Positions 62,076 through 64,000 of a stretch of DNA of 64,000 nucleotides are shown one piece after another. The position numbers were made by a program, and so were the translations under genes. The stretch comes from Dyadobacter bucti (GTDB lineage: Bacteria > Bacteroidota > Bacteroidia > Cytophagales > Spirosomataceae): assembly GCF_005869225.1 (NCBI RefSeq), contig NZ_SWFP01000002.1, positions 992,001 to 1,056,000 on the forward strand, read 5' to 3'. Under the pieces are notes generated by a model that saw nothing but the letters and a program-made list of their open reading frames with translations, ran no database searches and was not told the DNA's origin. How positions within the stretch are numbered: position 1 is the stretch's first letter; each line of letters begins with the position of its first letter.

Positions 62076-63233
62076 ATGAAAGCTGCAGTATTTCACAAGC
62101 CAGGTGACATCAGTGTGGACAACGTCCCCGACCCACAGATTCTGGACCCGAGGGACATTATTCTCAAAGTAACCTCCACCGCCATCTGCGGCTCGGACCT
62201 GCACATCCTCAGCGGGGCCGTTCCCCAGAAGGAAGACCTCATCATGGGTCACGAGTTTATGGGTGTAGTCGAAGAAGTAGGCTCGGCCATTACCAACCTG
62301 AAAAGAGGAGATCGCGTGGTAGTGCCTTTTCCGATTTCGTGCGGTAAATGTTTCTTTTGTACGCACAGCGCCTCTCCCGCATGCGAAAATTCGAACTTTA
62401 AACACTATGGCCCCAACGGCGACCTGCTCGACCAGAAGGGTGCGGGACTTTTCGGCTACACCGACTTATATGGCGGCTATTCGGGAGGTCAGGCCGAATA
62501 TGTACGGGTTCCCTATGCCGACGTAAGTCCTAGGGTTGTCCCCGACAACTTAACGGATGAACAGGTGCTTTTTCTGACGGACATCTTCCCCACCGGGTGG
62601 TCGGCCATCGACTGGGCTCAGATGAAAGGTGGAGAAGTAGTGGCTGTATTCGGTTCCGGACCGGTGGGCCTGATGGCGCAGAAAGCAGCCTGGATCAACG
62701 GAGCAAGCCGGGTTATCGCCATCGACCCGCTGAACTACCGCCTCGACAAAGCCCGGCTCGTCAACAATGTAGATACTCTCAATCCCAACGAAGTGGACGT
62801 GGTAGAAGCAATCCGGCAAATGACCGGCGGGCGGGGTGCGGATGTCTGTGTGGATGCTGTAGGGTTTGAACCGGAGCGGAATTTTGCCGATAAGGTCAAG
62901 GCGGCGATCAATTTCGAAAAAGGGTCTATGAAAGTCCTGGACATGTGTTTCGAAGCGGTGCGCAGAATGGGTACCGTGTCCATCGTCGGTGTTTATGGCT
63001 CTCCTTATGACAACTTCCCGATGCACAGGATCTTTGACAAGGGGATCACCATCAAGCAGGGACAAGCTCCGGTACTCAACTATATAGATCATCTGATCCA
63101 GCTCGTGACAGATGAAAAGGTCGTACTCGACGATATCATTACGCACAAGCTTGCCTTGAAAGATGCCGCAGAAGGTTATAAGATATTTGATGAAAAAACG
63201 GATGACTGCGTCAAGGTTGTTTTAAAGCCTTAG
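62076..63233 (+). CDS. Zinc-dependent alcohol dehydrogenase
   Basis: 385 residues. Catalytic zinc ligands Cys in TAICGSDLH and His-Glu in MGHEFMGVVEE; structural zinc Cys4 in SCGKCFFCTHSASPACEN; NAD-binding VAVFGSGPVGLMAQKAAW with acidic IAIDPLNYR. The length and the long insertion (NFADKVKAAINFEKGSM) fit the glutathione-independent formaldehyde dehydrogenase-like branch, which also oxidises sugar alcohols and other alcohols. Divergent from the glycosyltransferase operon, 146 bases apart, and followed after 33 bases by the SDR gene. Confidence 0.93.
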   Translation: MKAAVFHKPGDISVDNVPDPQILDPRDIILKVTSTAICGSDLHILSGAVPQKEDLIMGHEFMGVVEEVGSAITNLKRGDRVVVPFPISCGKCFFCTHSASPACENSNFKHYGPNGDLLDQKGAGLFGYTDLYGGYSGGQAEYVRVPYADVSPRVVPDNLTDEQVLFLTDIFPTGWSAIDWAQMKGGEVVAVFGSGPVGLMAQKAAWINGASRVIAIDPLNYRLDKARLVNNVDTLNPNEVDVVEAIRQMTGGRGADVCVDAVGFEPERNFADKVKAAINFEKGSMKVLDMCFEAVRRMGTVSIVGVYGSPYDNFPMHRIFDKGITIKQGQAPVLNYIDHLIQLVTDEKVVLDDIITHKLALKDAAEGYKIFDEKTDDCVKVVLKP

Positions 63234-63266
63234 TATTAAACATGCTTTTGTCAAATCAGGATAATT

Positions 63267-64000
63267 ATGCAAAATCATACAACAGAAAATGCGTCAGCTA
63301 CCTCCAAATCCGCCTTATGGGCTGTGTTGGGGGTAGCAGCCATAGCCGCGGCCAAAGCCATTTATTCAGAAATAACGAAATACGACCTCCGGGAAAAAGT
63401 AGTGCTGATCACGGGCGGCTCGCGGGGCCTGGGGCTGGCAATGACCAGGGAATTAGGCAAAAAAGGCTGCAGGCTTGTGATATGTGCGAGAAATCCCGAG
63501 CAATTGGAAAAAGCCCGGGAAGAACTGGCGGCCGACGGTATCGAGGTCATCACCATACAGGCTGACCTCACAGTTCAGAATGAAGCAAAAAATGCCGTAG
63601 AGGCCGCCGTCAACCGCTTCGGCCGACTGGACGTGGTGATCAACAACGCAGGCGTGATGATCGTGGGCCCGGAAAATACAATGGATATCGACGATTTTAA
63701 AAAGGTGGTTGATGCCAATTTATGGTCGGCGCTTTATATGATCAAGGCGGCGATTCCTCAGTTTAAAAAGCAAGGTGAAGGCAGAATCGTGAACATCTGC
63801 TCGATTGGCGGTAAAATCGCCGTCCCGCACATGCTTCCTTACAGCGTCAGCAAATTCGCTATGGTCGGTCTGTCGGAGGGTATTGGCGTGGAATTGAAAA
63901 AAGACAATATACATGTCACTACGGTGATTCCCAACCTCATGCGTACAGGCAGCCCCCGCAATGTGTCGGTGAAAGGCGACCACGCTGCGGAATATGCATG
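63267..64000 (+). CDS. Short-chain dehydrogenase/reductase (partial, runs off the window)
   Basis: At least 244 residues from ATG 63267. The N-terminus has an Ala-rich hydrophobic helix (about 15-29), probably a membrane anchor, then the SDR core: LITGGSRGLGLAMTREL (NAD(P) binding), VVINNAGVM, catalytic Ser in NICSIGG and YSVSK with the catalytic Tyr and Lys. The C-terminus lies beyond 64000. Forms an operon with the zinc dehydrogenase. An anchored SDR suggests a lipid or membrane-near substrate. Confidence 0.92.
   Translation, partial: MQNHTTENASATSKSALWAVLGVAAIAAAKAIYSEITKYDLREKVVLITGGSRGLGLAMTRELGKKGCRLVICARNPEQLEKAREELAADGIEVITIQADLTVQNEAKNAVEAAVNRFGRLDVVINNAGVMIVGPENTMDIDDFKKVVDANLWSALYMIKAAIPQFKKQGEGRIVNICSIGGKIAVPHMLPYSVSKFAMVGLSEGIGVELKKDNIHVTTVIPNLMRTGSPRNVSVKGDHAAEYA

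Overview
The window reads as the chromosome of an environmental Bacteroidota, most likely a Cytophagales member of the Dyadobacter/Spirosoma type. This rests on two SusC/SusD outer-membrane pairs, a hybrid two-component system that fuses a beta-propeller sensor, kinase, receiver and AraC domain, several LytTR regulators, many lipoproteins, and promoter candidates of the Bacteroidota TAnnTTTG type. No rRNA, tRNA, CRISPR array, insertion sequence or prophage was recognised. The genus is inference.

Layout. 1-7432: a nutrient-uptake locus (susD fragment, susC) divergent from its likely hybrid regulator. 7496-11268: an sdpR/sdpI-type autorepressor pair with a perfect operator, an orphan lipoprotein and a Tat-exported Gfo/Idh oxidoreductase. 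11270-12780: a small accessory island with a mazEF toxin-antitoxin pair and two small genes (one helix-turn-helix), bracketed by hairpin-forming repeats. 12854-18603: an RND efflux operon. 18604-19474: apparently empty. 19475-22772: an iron-type PepSY inner-membrane operon with an ABC ATPase and a small membrane partner. 22919-25047: a LytS/LytTR pair. 25209-29023: a DUF4153 membrane protein, a RES-domain gene remnant, a small membrane protein and a PQQ-propeller lipoprotein. 29261-31838: a TPR histidine kinase and LytTR regulator. 32220-37578: small secreted proteins; an HxlR/hydrolase/DoxX module that looks like a quinone or electrophile response; a VapC remnant; and an AraC regulator divergent from a TetX-like monooxygenase. 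37630-42368: a hybrid kinase, a thioredoxin-fold protein and a GH9 glucanase. 42686-47215: a second SusCD pair with a LacI-type operator in its promoter. 47687-48477: a RelE toxin with an unusually long partner.

48594-64000 ends in a stress and glycoconjugate region. An ankyrin protein faces an HPII-type catalase that follows a YciF-like ferritin protein. Beyond these lie a GH5-like enzyme, an atypical acyl-CoA-dehydrogenase-fold protein, a GT2 glycosyltransferase, a NodS-like methyltransferase, a PIG-L deacetylase, a GH1-like enzyme, a GT-B glycosyltransferase, a zinc alcohol dehydrogenase and an SDR oxidoreductase that runs off the end. Overlapping stops and starts tie the deacetylase to the methyltransferase. 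That suggests an undescribed pathway in which an N-acetyl sugar is deacetylated and then N-methylated; this is the strongest candidate here for a new system.

A recurring theme is toxin-antitoxin turnover: one intact mazEF, one relE-type pair, and decayed RES and VapC tails.
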